A DNA stretch of 64,000 nt from Paraburkholderia solitsugae (lineage in GTDB: Bacteria; Pseudomonadota; Gammaproteobacteria; Burkholderiales; Burkholderiaceae), in NCBI RefSeq assembly GCF_013177695.1, contig NZ_WOEY01000017.1:1-64000 (forward strand), written 5' to 3'. Positions within the stretch are counted from its first letter, which is position 1. Each line of letters begins with the position of its first letter. The position numbers and the translations under genes were made by a program. This document shows positions 9,160-16,642 of this stretch, in pieces. The notes beneath the pieces are model-generated. The model did no database searches. It was not told the origin of the DNA and saw only the letters and a program-made list of their open reading frames with translations.

Positions 9160-10115
9160 GCGCAGTGCTCCTCGGAAGCAGCTTTTTCGTTATTGGACAG
9201 GCGTTCGCCCGCAGGCGTAAACCATCCGTTCGTCTTCTGCAAAAAGAGAAACATCAACGCCAAAGGCAGCGCGCTTTTTGTCAACGCGAAAACAGCTGCG
9301 TCTGGTATCAGGATTTTCGCATTGGAATGCGGACCGGTAAAGATCATCGGCATCAGCGTCACCCAAATATTCGACATGGAGTGTGCCCCAATCGCAAGCT
9401 CAAGCCGTCGATCCCGCAAACTCAGGACGGAAAATCCCACGGAATTAAAGAACATGACCATCTTTACGGACCAGCCATATTGCGCATGGAACATCGCGAA
9501 CAAAATGGCAACGAGTACCGCGACGACGACCGGGACGCGAATATATTGCCCAAGGGTCTGAGTCATCCATCCCCGCAGATATAGTTCTTCGCCGAACGCG
9601 AAAAAAGCGATCATCGAACTTTCGACGAATAATCCTAAAATCCTGCTGAAACTCAAAGTGTCTTGCTGTGGATGAAAATATCCAACCGGAGACGTCCAGA
9701 TACTGAAGCGCGTCCCGGCATAAATCCACATGAGCGCAACGCCGACCATGAAGGCAGGCAGATAGAGCGCAACGCCGAGCAAAAAGCGTTTTGCGCTAAA
9801 TTTCAGATCGACCGAAATGAGCGAAGCAAACGGGCGTCGCAAAATGAATTTACACGCAAGCCAGAAGCCCAAAACACCAACCGGACCGCCCGCGTCAGTG
9901 AGTAAATTTTGAACGGCTAGAGTGAAGCTGAAATGATGGAAATACAGGTTTCGATACGCCTGCATTCCCGGAATGGGCAACATCAAAGAACCGAGAGTGC
10001 CCACGGCACTGAGAAGCGCAAGAATCAAGATGGTCAGTGCAAGAGCCCGCCAGTCGGTCCGGCCCAACTTGGCAAGGTCAACAAAAGCACGTGCAAAATC
10101 GTTTTTGGTTTTCAT
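9156..10115 (-). CDS. CPBP-family intramembrane protease (first copy)
   Basis: About 319 residues from the ATG at 10115; a GTG two codons earlier is also possible. Motifs: EELYLRG (Glu-Glu...Arg), AMFHAQYGW and AHSMSN, so the putative active site is complete. It is a paralogue of the next gene, sharing the opening FVDLAKLGRTDWR and the order of helices, but diverged enough to suggest an old duplication with two roles, such as leader trimming versus immunity. It sits between the peptide precursor and the exporter genes. A 213-bp gap containing a bulged hairpin (about 10179-10200) separates it from the precursor gene. Confidence 0.88.
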   Translation of the reverse strand: MKTKNDFARAFVDLAKLGRTDWRALALTILILALLSAVGTLGSLMLPIPGMQAYRNLYFHHFSFTLAVQNLLTDAGGPVGVLGFWLACKFILRRPFASLISVDLKFSAKRFLLGVALYLPAFMVGVALMWIYAGTRFSIWTSPVGYFHPQQDTLSFSRILGLFVESSMIAFFAFGEELYLRGWMTQTLGQYIRVPVVVAVLVAILFAMFHAQYGWSVKMVMFFNSVGFSVLSLRDRRLELAIGAHSMSNIWVTLMPMIFTGPHSNAKILIPDAAVFALTKSALPLALMFLFLQKTNGWFTPAGERLSNNEKAASEEHCA

Positions 10116-10334
10116 GAGCACATTTCGACTAGAACAGCGGTTGCTATTTTCTGCACAGTGCTTTGCAGCGTGGCGACAGCGCTACAGCGTAGTTGCGCTA
10201 TGGAACATCGTGACAGCGCGTTATACCGATGAAGAAAGGCGGCCAGTCGCGGGACCAGTTGCGCACCATCATTCACCGATCAGGCAACGAATCCGATTTA
10301 CCGGAAATTCATGACCAGTACGTCAGGGGACGGC

Positions 10335-10805
10335 TTAGTGGTTATGACCGCCGCCGCCATTTCCGCCGACGCCAATCCCATGCGCGAGAGCACCGACCGC
10401 ATAGCCTGCGGCGAAACCAATCGGCGAAGACTGGAACGATGCGAGGTTTGCTGTTTCAGCTTGGCCCAGAGAAAGACCTTGTTGCGCGGCGTCATAGCCT
10501 GCTACTGCAGAGGGTGCCCAACCGCCAAATGCCGTGTCTTGCAGCCCCTTCGTCGCTTCTGCGAGTTGGCCGTTATTTTCGGCTTGCGAAATGGCATCGT
10601 TATCGCCGGTATTAAAACCGGCATCGGCCAACGACGTTGCGTCGTCGGAAACGCCCGCATCGGCTGACGCGTCGCCATCGCCATCGCCATCGCCATCCCC
10701 ATCACCGTCGCCATAGCCGCCGTCGCCATCGCCGTCCCCATCGCCGCCATCTCCATCACCACCGGCCACATAACGCAGCAAATCCAGATCGTCAATCGTT
10801 TGCAT
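10335..10805 (-). CDS. Double-glycine-leader peptide precursor with Asp-Gly repeat tract
   Basis: 156 residues. The start at 10805 is preceded by a strong AGGAG at good spacing. Residues 1-16, MQTIDDLDLLRYVAGG, match the leader type cut by C39 peptidases (short, acidic and hydrophobic positions, ending Gly-Gly). The next roughly 30 residues are almost pure Asp-Gly. An Ala/Asp/Asn/Gln-rich segment follows, then a small-residue hydrophobic stretch (GFAAGYAVGALAHGIGVG) like class II microcin cores, and a tail GGNGGGGHNH that could bind metal. Inferred to be the secreted product of this operon. No homologous named bacteriocin is recognised. Confidence 0.8.
   Translation of the reverse strand: MQTIDDLDLLRYVAGGDGDGGDGDGDGDGGYGDGDGDGDGDGDGDASADAGVSDDATSLADAGFNTGDNDAISQAENNGQLAEATKGLQDTAFGGWAPSAVAGYDAAQQGLSLGQAETANLASFQSSPIGFAAGYAVGALAHGIGVGGNGGGGHNH
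10669..10757 (-). repeat. Hexanucleotide (GCCATC-like) repeat coding for Asp-Gly
   Basis: An approximately tandem six-base repeat (GCCATC/GCCGTC on the plus strand) lies inside the precursor gene. Because the unit is six bases, gain or loss changes the number of Asp-Gly pairs without shifting the frame. Confidence 0.7.
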
Positions 10806-10884
10806 TGATTCACTCCTGAAAAAGCGGGTTTGAAATGTGCAACCCCAATGGCACCCGCGCAGCCATTGATCCTTGAATCGGTGC

Positions 10885-13692
10885 TTAGGGCAGACGCATG
10901 CCAACGTTCGTGTTCGCGTCGTCGCATTGCGCCTGCTCAACAAACGCACCACGCATCGGAAGCGGATTTGCTTTGCCTTCGGCAAGCGCCCAAGTCAGGC
11001 AGGGGGCAATTTTCCACGTCGCAGCTGGAAAATCGGGCAACGACGCGACGAATGTTTCTTCGTCCATCCCGCTTTGCATGGTCGAGACAGGCAGAAATAT
11101 CCGCGTTTCGTTGTCGCCTTCACAGATCAACGCATCGCGATCTATGCGGAAATATCCGCGGCAGCGCGCGCGATCCCCAATGCTGCGGCCTTTGAACAGA
11201 AGCGACAACAAAACGTGCTCCGCGCTCGTACGGTGGCCTGCAACTGCTTCTTTCAGGTCATCCAAGGTCTGGGCACCCGTGACCGGCAACAGAGCCGTGG
11301 TGAACGCTGCACCGACGGCTTGACGGCGAGCGTCATCGCACGACGCGCTATCCGCGCAACGCGTCACAGCAACCGCCGAAAGTCGATCCCTCAAACCGAG
11401 GTCGAAATGCTCCGGCTCGTCGTACTGCTGCGGGTCAAGCAGCCACGATACGAAACGCGTTAATTCAGCCGGTTCGTACGGAAAAGGCGCGCCGTAGATC
11501 GGCCAACCGGAAATTTCCGCCTGCCGTTCAACCGTGTGCCGATAAAGCATGTGCCCTTCCCACTGAGCTAGCTTCGCGTTGCGCAGGGCATGAAGATATT
11601 GACCGTGTTCGTTGGAATATTCCGGCGAATTCGGCAACGCGCCGCCAAGCTTCGCACCTGCTGCGGCGCGTACCACGATCCCGAACTTTTCATGGTTCAA
11701 CGCTTCGAGCGTGGTTTCCTCAAGCTGACCAAAAAGGCTCACGCTGACAGCCGTATCGCGAAGAGAATCGGTTGGCAGGTTCGCGCATGCTTTCATCGCC
11801 GCGACGATGACCGACAATTCGGGCGACAAATCGCGTGCGGTGAACGTCCATTGCCCGCCGCGTCCAACGCGTTGCATGGTCGTCCGGTTTCTCAGGCTGA
11901 CAAACACACCGCCCTGGGGCACCGTACCTGCCAGTCTATATTTATCCGGGTCAGGCAAAGGCGTCCGGTTCACAATCGCATCAACAACAAGGCGAGCCAG
12001 TTGCATCGCGATTACGTTGGCTTGCGGTTGACCGACCGATGTTTGTGCAGGTGCGAGCGGCGGCGTCACGGATATGCCGTACAGGCGATTGGCCGTACTG
12101 GCGACAACCAGCATTTGATTGACTGGATCGTATTCGACGGCGCTCGTAATGGCGTCTGGCAGTTGGAACACACCGGCGAGTTCAAACGTTTCCGGCTCGA
12201 TTGCCCGTACGCGCCCATTCGTGCTGCCGAACCATATCCACGGCCCGATACGGGCGGGCGACGAAAAAATCTTGGAGTGCGCGCCGATCTTCGCGATACC
12301 TTCGCCTGTCGCCAGATCAATCACGTACAGATATTTGTCCGTCGAGCCGCAGTAGGCGCGCGCACCGTCGATTAAAGGCGTGGTGTAGACCGCATTTCCG
12401 GTCTGTATGCAGAATTTCAGTTCGCCGCTATCGAGACTGAGACCACGGATACCGCCGTCGAACGATCCGAACACAACTTGACGACGGGCAGGATCGAGCG
12501 CGGGCGCGTGCTTGATTGCGCCGGTCGTCTGGAATTTCCAGCGAAGGGCACCGGTACGCGCATCGAGCGCCAGTAGTTCGCCGTCGTTCGTGCCGCACAG
12601 CACTAGCGAAGGGTCAGCAGCATAGACCGGCGAGCCGTGGACGTAGCACCGCACCGGAAATTCCCAGACTTTCTGACCGGTTTTCGCGTTGATGGCAGCG
12701 ACACCCCCGCCGCGCGTTGGACTGGCGTACTCAGCACCGATAAAGACGAAATTCAGATCAGCGGCGTAGGCCGGGGATGAACCGATCCAGTCGGGTTCAA
12801 CGTAGCGCCAGAGTTCGCGCCCGCTTTCGGCGCACAGTGCATACAGGCTGCCATCGTAGCCGCCGAAGAAAACGGATTCAGGCGTCACATATGGGGTAGA
12901 CCAAATGCCCTTGTGCTTTCCCGTCGCGATTTTGAAATTCCAGCGCGTCTCGCCGCTTGCGCCATCGACACAACGCATTTCGCCGCTGTCCGTGCCGAAG
13001 TAGATAAGGCCGTTTTGCGCCTGTGGTGCCGACTTGGGCACGACGTAATGATGATTTGCGGACGCGGCTTTATTGACCCAACGCGTGATAAACGTAAGCT
13101 GCGTTGCAAGGCTTTTAGGCGATGACAGTTTCAGGCCAAAATCCGCCAGCGCATACGCAGATTCGACAGTAACACCGTGCCGTTTCTGCCAGTCCGATCC
13201 CGTGTGCGATCCGTAATCGATCACGGCCCATACTTTCCAGATCGTCCGGTTAATGTCAGCGAGTACGACCCTCGATTGTTCGACGCTTGCGCCACTGTTG
13301 AAAATGTCATCCACGAGCAGAACCGGCGCGTCGGAAACGCCACCTTCAATCGCATTCATCCGGCCATACTTTTTGCGCTCCTTGTGAATGATAAAGCCGT
13401 TGACGTTGTAACCTTTTTGCGCGGCACTCATGAGGATTGCAGCCACGAGCGGAACAGCAGCCATTTCCATACCGCCGACTTGAAACGGCTGTTCGTTCGC
13501 ATAACGTGCCCAAAATAATTCAGCGAGCGTATCGAGCCCTTCAGACGACAGTAAGACAGGTCTTAAATCGATCAGCCACGAAAGCGATTTTCCACTGGAT
13601 GAGACAAGCCGGTGTTGCGGTGCACGGAATATGCATTTCGCTTCGATTAAGTCGCGCAACAACGCTTGTCTGTTCGGGCTGAAATCGTTCAT
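10885..13692 (-). CDS. Orotate-PRTase-like / PQQ-type beta-propeller / AMMECR1-like fusion protein
   Basis: 935 residues and first gene of the operon. Residues 1-190 resemble orotate phosphoribosyltransferase: a flexible-loop-like HKERKKYGRMNAIEGG (104-118) and the PRPP-binding loop VLLVDDIFNSGAS (124-136). Residues about 215-545 hold seven or so beta-propeller blades of the PQQ type (GSLYALCAESGRELWRY, GELLALDARTGALRWKF, KYLYVIDLATGEGIAKI). Residues about 562-730 look like an AMMECR1 domain (LARLVVDAIV...GGVFVSLRNR...AVSVSLFG...GIVVRAAAGAKLGGALPN). Residues 735-935 are unassigned. No signal peptide, so it is cytoplasmic. Role unknown; position suggests modification or handling of the precursor encoded 79 bp downstream. 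Confidence 0.8.
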   Translation of the reverse strand: MNDFSPNRQALLRDLIEAKCIFRAPQHRLVSSSGKSLSWLIDLRPVLLSSEGLDTLAELFWARYANEQPFQVGGMEMAAVPLVAAILMSAAQKGYNVNGFIIHKERKKYGRMNAIEGGVSDAPVLLVDDIFNSGASVEQSRVVLADINRTIWKVWAVIDYGSHTGSDWQKRHGVTVESAYALADFGLKLSSPKSLATQLTFITRWVNKAASANHHYVVPKSAPQAQNGLIYFGTDSGEMRCVDGASGETRWNFKIATGKHKGIWSTPYVTPESVFFGGYDGSLYALCAESGRELWRYVEPDWIGSSPAYAADLNFVFIGAEYASPTRGGGVAAINAKTGQKVWEFPVRCYVHGSPVYAADPSLVLCGTNDGELLALDARTGALRWKFQTTGAIKHAPALDPARRQVVFGSFDGGIRGLSLDSGELKFCIQTGNAVYTTPLIDGARAYCGSTDKYLYVIDLATGEGIAKIGAHSKIFSSPARIGPWIWFGSTNGRVRAIEPETFELAGVFQLPDAITSAVEYDPVNQMLVVASTANRLYGISVTPPLAPAQTSVGQPQANVIAMQLARLVVDAIVNRTPLPDPDKYRLAGTVPQGGVFVSLRNRTTMQRVGRGGQWTFTARDLSPELSVIVAAMKACANLPTDSLRDTAVSVSLFGQLEETTLEALNHEKFGIVVRAAAGAKLGGALPNSPEYSNEHGQYLHALRNAKLAQWEGHMLYRHTVERQAEISGWPIYGAPFPYEPAELTRFVSWLLDPQQYDEPEHFDLGLRDRLSAVAVTRCADSASCDDARRQAVGAAFTTALLPVTGAQTLDDLKEAVAGHRTSAEHVLLSLLFKGRSIGDRARCRGYFRIDRDALICEGDNETRIFLPVSTMQSGMDEETFVASLPDFPAATWKIAPCLTWALAEGKANPLPMRGAFVEQAQCDDANTNVGMRLP

Positions 13693-14010
13693 GTCTCTAA
13701 TATGATCCGATTACGTCATGCGCCCTGTCGGGAGGGCCAATGACGGACAGTTAAAAAAACAGCGAAACACGTTTATTTGGGATTTACCCTTCGCTCGACT
13801 TTCTGTTAGGATACAAAAAGCTTTTAGAAAGAAAAACCGTTGCGATGTGTTGGTATCCACGCGAGTTTCTGGATTCTGCCTTGTCCAGACGAAACGCTGT
13901 GTCGATATTTCGAAAATTATGCGAAACGGATTATTACGGTTCATTACCGAAAATATCAACAGGCAATCCTGCCGATTTATAGTTCGCTTCAAAGGGCGTA
14001 CTAGGTTTTC
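13693..14010. other. Intergenic, A+T-richer; probable promoter region of the peptide operon
   Basis: This stretch upstream of the 935-residue gene is visibly richer in A+T than its flanks. Matching open frames occur on both strands (13711-14059), which is typical of chance. No -35/-10 pair is convincing enough to place. Confidence 0.4.
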
Positions 14011-14050
14011 CAAAGAAAAAGCCTCGCGAGAGTTCGACGGGGCCTTTCTC
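14011..14050. terminator. Possible bidirectional hairpin terminator
   Basis: GCCTCG and CGGGGC arms (14021-14026 and 14038-14043, one mismatch) are flanked by AAAGAAAAA on the left and CTTTCTCATTTC on the right. The arrangement resembles a terminator read in either direction. Which gene it would serve is unclear. Confidence 0.35.
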
Positions 14051-14211
14051 ATTTCATAGCCGCTTCAGCCTCGAGTTCCCTGCTGCTGAGGGTGATGGCT
14101 TATTTGTGCGCCTCGCGCATCGGTGCGTTCATATCATTGATGCCCGAACAGATTCGCGCCGTCGCAATTGCCTCGTCATCCAGTTTCAACCGCGATCTGC
14201 AAAGCAATTCT

Positions 14212-14446
14212 CTAGGAATTCCCGAGCTTCATTGACTGCACGACCAGCGCCGCAAGCCCGTTGATGCTCTTGCGGAAATCGACCGCATCACGATGGAGGT
14301 AGACCTTCACCCTGAAGCTCGCCGGTACGTACTCAAGCTGCTCAGAAACGTCTTCGCCGAGTTGCTTCATCGCGGCACCGCATTGCAGGCAACGCTCGGC
14401 CGAGTCTGGAAGATATGCGTGCGTCTCGCGCGGCAGATGATCGGGT
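14212..14446 (-). pseudogene. IS66-type remnant: tnpC fragment joined in frame to tnpB fragment
   Basis: Read on the minus strand from 14446, the frame gives PDHLPRETHAYLPDS, then a C-x-x-C pair and GEDVSEQLEYVPASFRV. This is the N-terminal zinc-finger-like region of the IS66 TnpC transposase. It then runs without a break into VYLHRDAVDFRKSINGLAAL, the start of IS66 TnpB, and ends at a stop at 14212. In an intact IS66 element tnpB precedes tnpC, so this joint is a rearranged scar. No start codon or catalytic domain remains. Confidence 0.7.
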
Positions 14447-15139
14447 ATCGTGCTGTACGGACTGAGCGCCGGCGGTATGCTGACCTACCACGTGGCAGCC
14501 CTGAACAAGACGGTCGCGGCCATTGTCGGCATGACCTTCCTGGATCAGCGCGAGCAGCAGGTGCGCGAGGAGACCAATCTCAACCTGCTCATCAGCCGCG
14601 TCGGCATACCGCTCACCGTGCTCGCCGCTAGGACGCCATTGCGGCGGCTGCGCATGCCCATGGCGCTCGCCAGTAAGATGCTCACGCTGGTCAACGTTCC
14701 GGCCGCGTTAAAGGTCTGCCTGGCTGACCGCACCTCCGCCAGCAAGTGGGTGACCCTCGCTTTCCTCGCGTCATACACGAAGTGCGTGCCCATCATGGAG
14801 CCGGAGGCGTTCGACGTCTGTCCTATCCTGTTGACGCAGCCCGCGCAGGACCGCTGGACGCCGCTGCACCTGGCCGAAATCTTCCTCAAGCGTATCCGGC
14901 GAGTGCCGATGCGTAAGGTGACGCTGGAGAATGCCGGGTACTACCCGCTGGAACAGCCGGGCTTGTCGCAGATGGTCAATGCGATCCAGGAGTTCGGCAC
15001 CATGAGCGCCGCGTCCGCTCGCGTACGCAGGGATCGATCCACGGCGAATGCGGCGGCGAGGCTAGCGAAGCCGGTACGCCGCTTGGACTTGGGTCGAATG
15101 CCTTTCTCGCCGCCCTGGACAGTCCGCCTCAACGGCTAA
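14447..15139 (+). pseudogene. Alpha/beta hydrolase, N-terminus lost to the IS66 scar
   Basis: The open frame begins with a GTG at 14450, directly after the IS66 fragment, with VLYGLSAGGMLTYHVAA. GLSAGG is the nucleophile elbow (G-x-S-x-G), which normally lies 100 or more residues into such enzymes. The rest reads as a hydrolase C-half, with PILLTQPAQDRWTP around the catalytic-Asp position. The family His after MRKVTLENAGYYPLEQPG appears replaced by Tyr (an HxPxE-like context now reads GYYPLEQ). Codon use and length (229 residues) are normal, but the lid and oxyanion region are gone. Confidence 0.65.
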
Positions 15140-15388
15140 CGTGAACGAAGAACCGGAGCGAGAAGTCTAGCGGCGCGCAAACCCATCGATAACCACCCAT
15201 ACCGATAGGACGCCCCCGACGTTTACGCACCGGGACCGCCTTCACGCTGTGCGCCGTGCCGCGTCCCGCGCCTCGCCCCTGTCGGGCATCAAACCCTGGC
15301 GCAGCAGTCAACTCCGTCGCCTTCTACCCGAGCATGGCCGGCACAACCACGCGGCGGCGTCGGCCGCGCGGCATCCCTGCCCGGTCAA

Positions 15389-15411
15389 CCCGGTGCATGG
15401 CATGCACCGGG
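15389..15411. repeat. Near-perfect palindrome, 11-bp arms
   Basis: CCCGGTGCATG, one central G, then CATGCACCGGG. It lies immediately before the larger inverted repeat 15411-15565 and may be part of the same folded element. Confidence 0.75.
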
Positions 15412-15565
15412 CTCCCAGGTTCCCGCCCTTGACCCGCGACCGTAGCCGATAACGGGCACGCATCAAGGGGCAAGGGACCGTGTTGCCCGCACCCCTCCCT
15501 CGCCTTTTTCCTTGACGCGCGCCCGCTATCGGCTCCTCAAGTCGCACGGGCGGAAACCAGGGAGC
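15411..15565. repeat. Large imperfect inverted repeat upstream of the plasmid-type genes
   Basis: The left arm 15411-15466 (GCTCCCAGGTTCCCGCCC... ...GCCGATAACGGGC) matches the reverse complement of the right arm 15512-15565, with about 80% identity and one small gap by eye. The roughly 45-bp loop is pyrimidine-rich. It could form a large cruciform or a structured RNA leading into the DUF932 gene. No IS ends are recognised. Confidence 0.65.
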
Positions 15566-15678
15566 CTGGCGGCAGCAAAGCCAACCCCGGGTTCCACCGG
15601 GAGGTGTGCAACCGCGACGGCAAGGCACATCCCCTCGCCCGGCTCAGGTCCTCAACCCTTTCTGCTGTGGAGACTGCC

Positions 15679-16512
15679 ATGCAACTCGCTTCCTCCTTCC
15701 GTTACGGCTCACCGATGCTTCGCGCCGATTCGCCACTGTCGGACGATCAGATCCGCCGCGTTGCCCCGTCCATCTTCGCGGACGGCAAGCACCAAAGCCG
15801 CTCGGAGCGCTACACCTACATTCCAACCATCGACGTGCTGCGCGGCCTGCGCAACGAAGGTTTCCAGCCGTTCATGGTCTGCCAGACCCGTGTACGCGAT
15901 AAGGGCAAGCGCGAATACACGAAACACATGCTCCGGCTTCGTCACGCCGACCAGCTCAACGGCGATGAAGCCAATGAAATCGTGCTGCTGAACTCGCACG
16001 ACGGCACGAGCAGCTATCAGATGCTCGCGGGTATGCTGCGCTTTGTCTGCCAGAACGGCATAGTCGCAGGCGACAACGTGACTGATATCCGCGTGCCGCA
16101 CAAAGGCAACATCGTTCAGAACGTCATCAATGGCGCGTTCGACGTGCTCAACGGTTTCGACCTGATCCGCGAGCAGAAGGACGGCATGCGCGACGTCACG
16201 CTCGACCGCGACGAACGGCATGCGTTCGCCCGCTCCGCGCTCGCGTTGCGCTACGACCCGACCGACGCCGAGACCCCCGCCCCGATCACAGAAAACCAGT
16301 TACTCGCCCCGCGCCGCTTCGAGGATCGTCGCGATGACCTCTGGACGGTCTTCAACCGCGTGCAGGAAAACCTCACGAAGGGTGGCCTGCATGGACGCAC
16401 GCGCACGGGCCGCTCGATGTCAACGCGACCCATCACCGGCATCGACCAGAACGTGAAGCTCAACCGCGCCCTCTGGATGCTCGCTGATGCGATGCGCCAG
16501 ATGAAAGCATAA
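15679..16512 (+). CDS. DUF932 family protein (plasmid/phage-type)
   Basis: 277 residues from the ATG at 15679, preceded by GGAG. Sequence features of the DUF932 (YfjQ/YubP-like) family: an N-terminal SDDQIRRVAPSIFADGKHQSRSERYTYIPT, a central LRHADQLNGDEANEIVLLNSHDGTSSYQMLAGMLRFVCQNGIV, and a C-terminal MLADAMRQ. The family is common on plasmids and integrative elements, and its biochemical role is not established. It is followed by the ParB-like gene 130 bp downstream in the same direction, a pairing commonly seen on Burkholderiaceae plasmids and islands. Confidence 0.85.
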   Translation: MQLASSFRYGSPMLRADSPLSDDQIRRVAPSIFADGKHQSRSERYTYIPTIDVLRGLRNEGFQPFMVCQTRVRDKGKREYTKHMLRLRHADQLNGDEANEIVLLNSHDGTSSYQMLAGMLRFVCQNGIVAGDNVTDIRVPHKGNIVQNVINGAFDVLNGFDLIREQKDGMRDVTLDRDERHAFARSALALRYDPTDAETPAPITENQLLAPRRFEDRRDDLWTVFNRVQENLTKGGLHGRTRTGRSMSTRPITGIDQNVKLNRALWMLADAMRQMKA

Positions 16513-16642
16513 GCACAGCAGGGGCGGCAACCCGCCGCCCCACTTCACGTCTTTCCATCAGGACTCCTATCCGGGTCAATTCCTGATGGATTTCGGAAGC
16601 GCCCTGACCCGGAACTTCCCTTCCCATTTTCTGGAGTCAATC

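Noticed and set aside
10669..10757. Repeat considered as a CRISPR array
   Set aside because: Six-base coding repeat with no spacers; no cas genes in the window.
10637..10819. His/Arg-rich repeat peptide on the plus strand
   Set aside because: It is the reverse reading of the hexanucleotide Asp-Gly repeat in the precursor gene; no start signal.
4731..13692. Reading the export operon as an RTX toxin system
   Set aside because: The Asp-Gly tract superficially resembles RTX, but lacks the nonapeptide GGxGxDxUx spacing, and the ABC protein has an active C39 peptidase, which RTX exporters lack.
13711..14059. Two overlapping 113-codon frames on opposite strands
   Set aside because: They mirror each other over the same A/T-rich stretch, have no family signature or ribosome-binding site, and sit where the peptide-operon promoter and a possible terminator lie.
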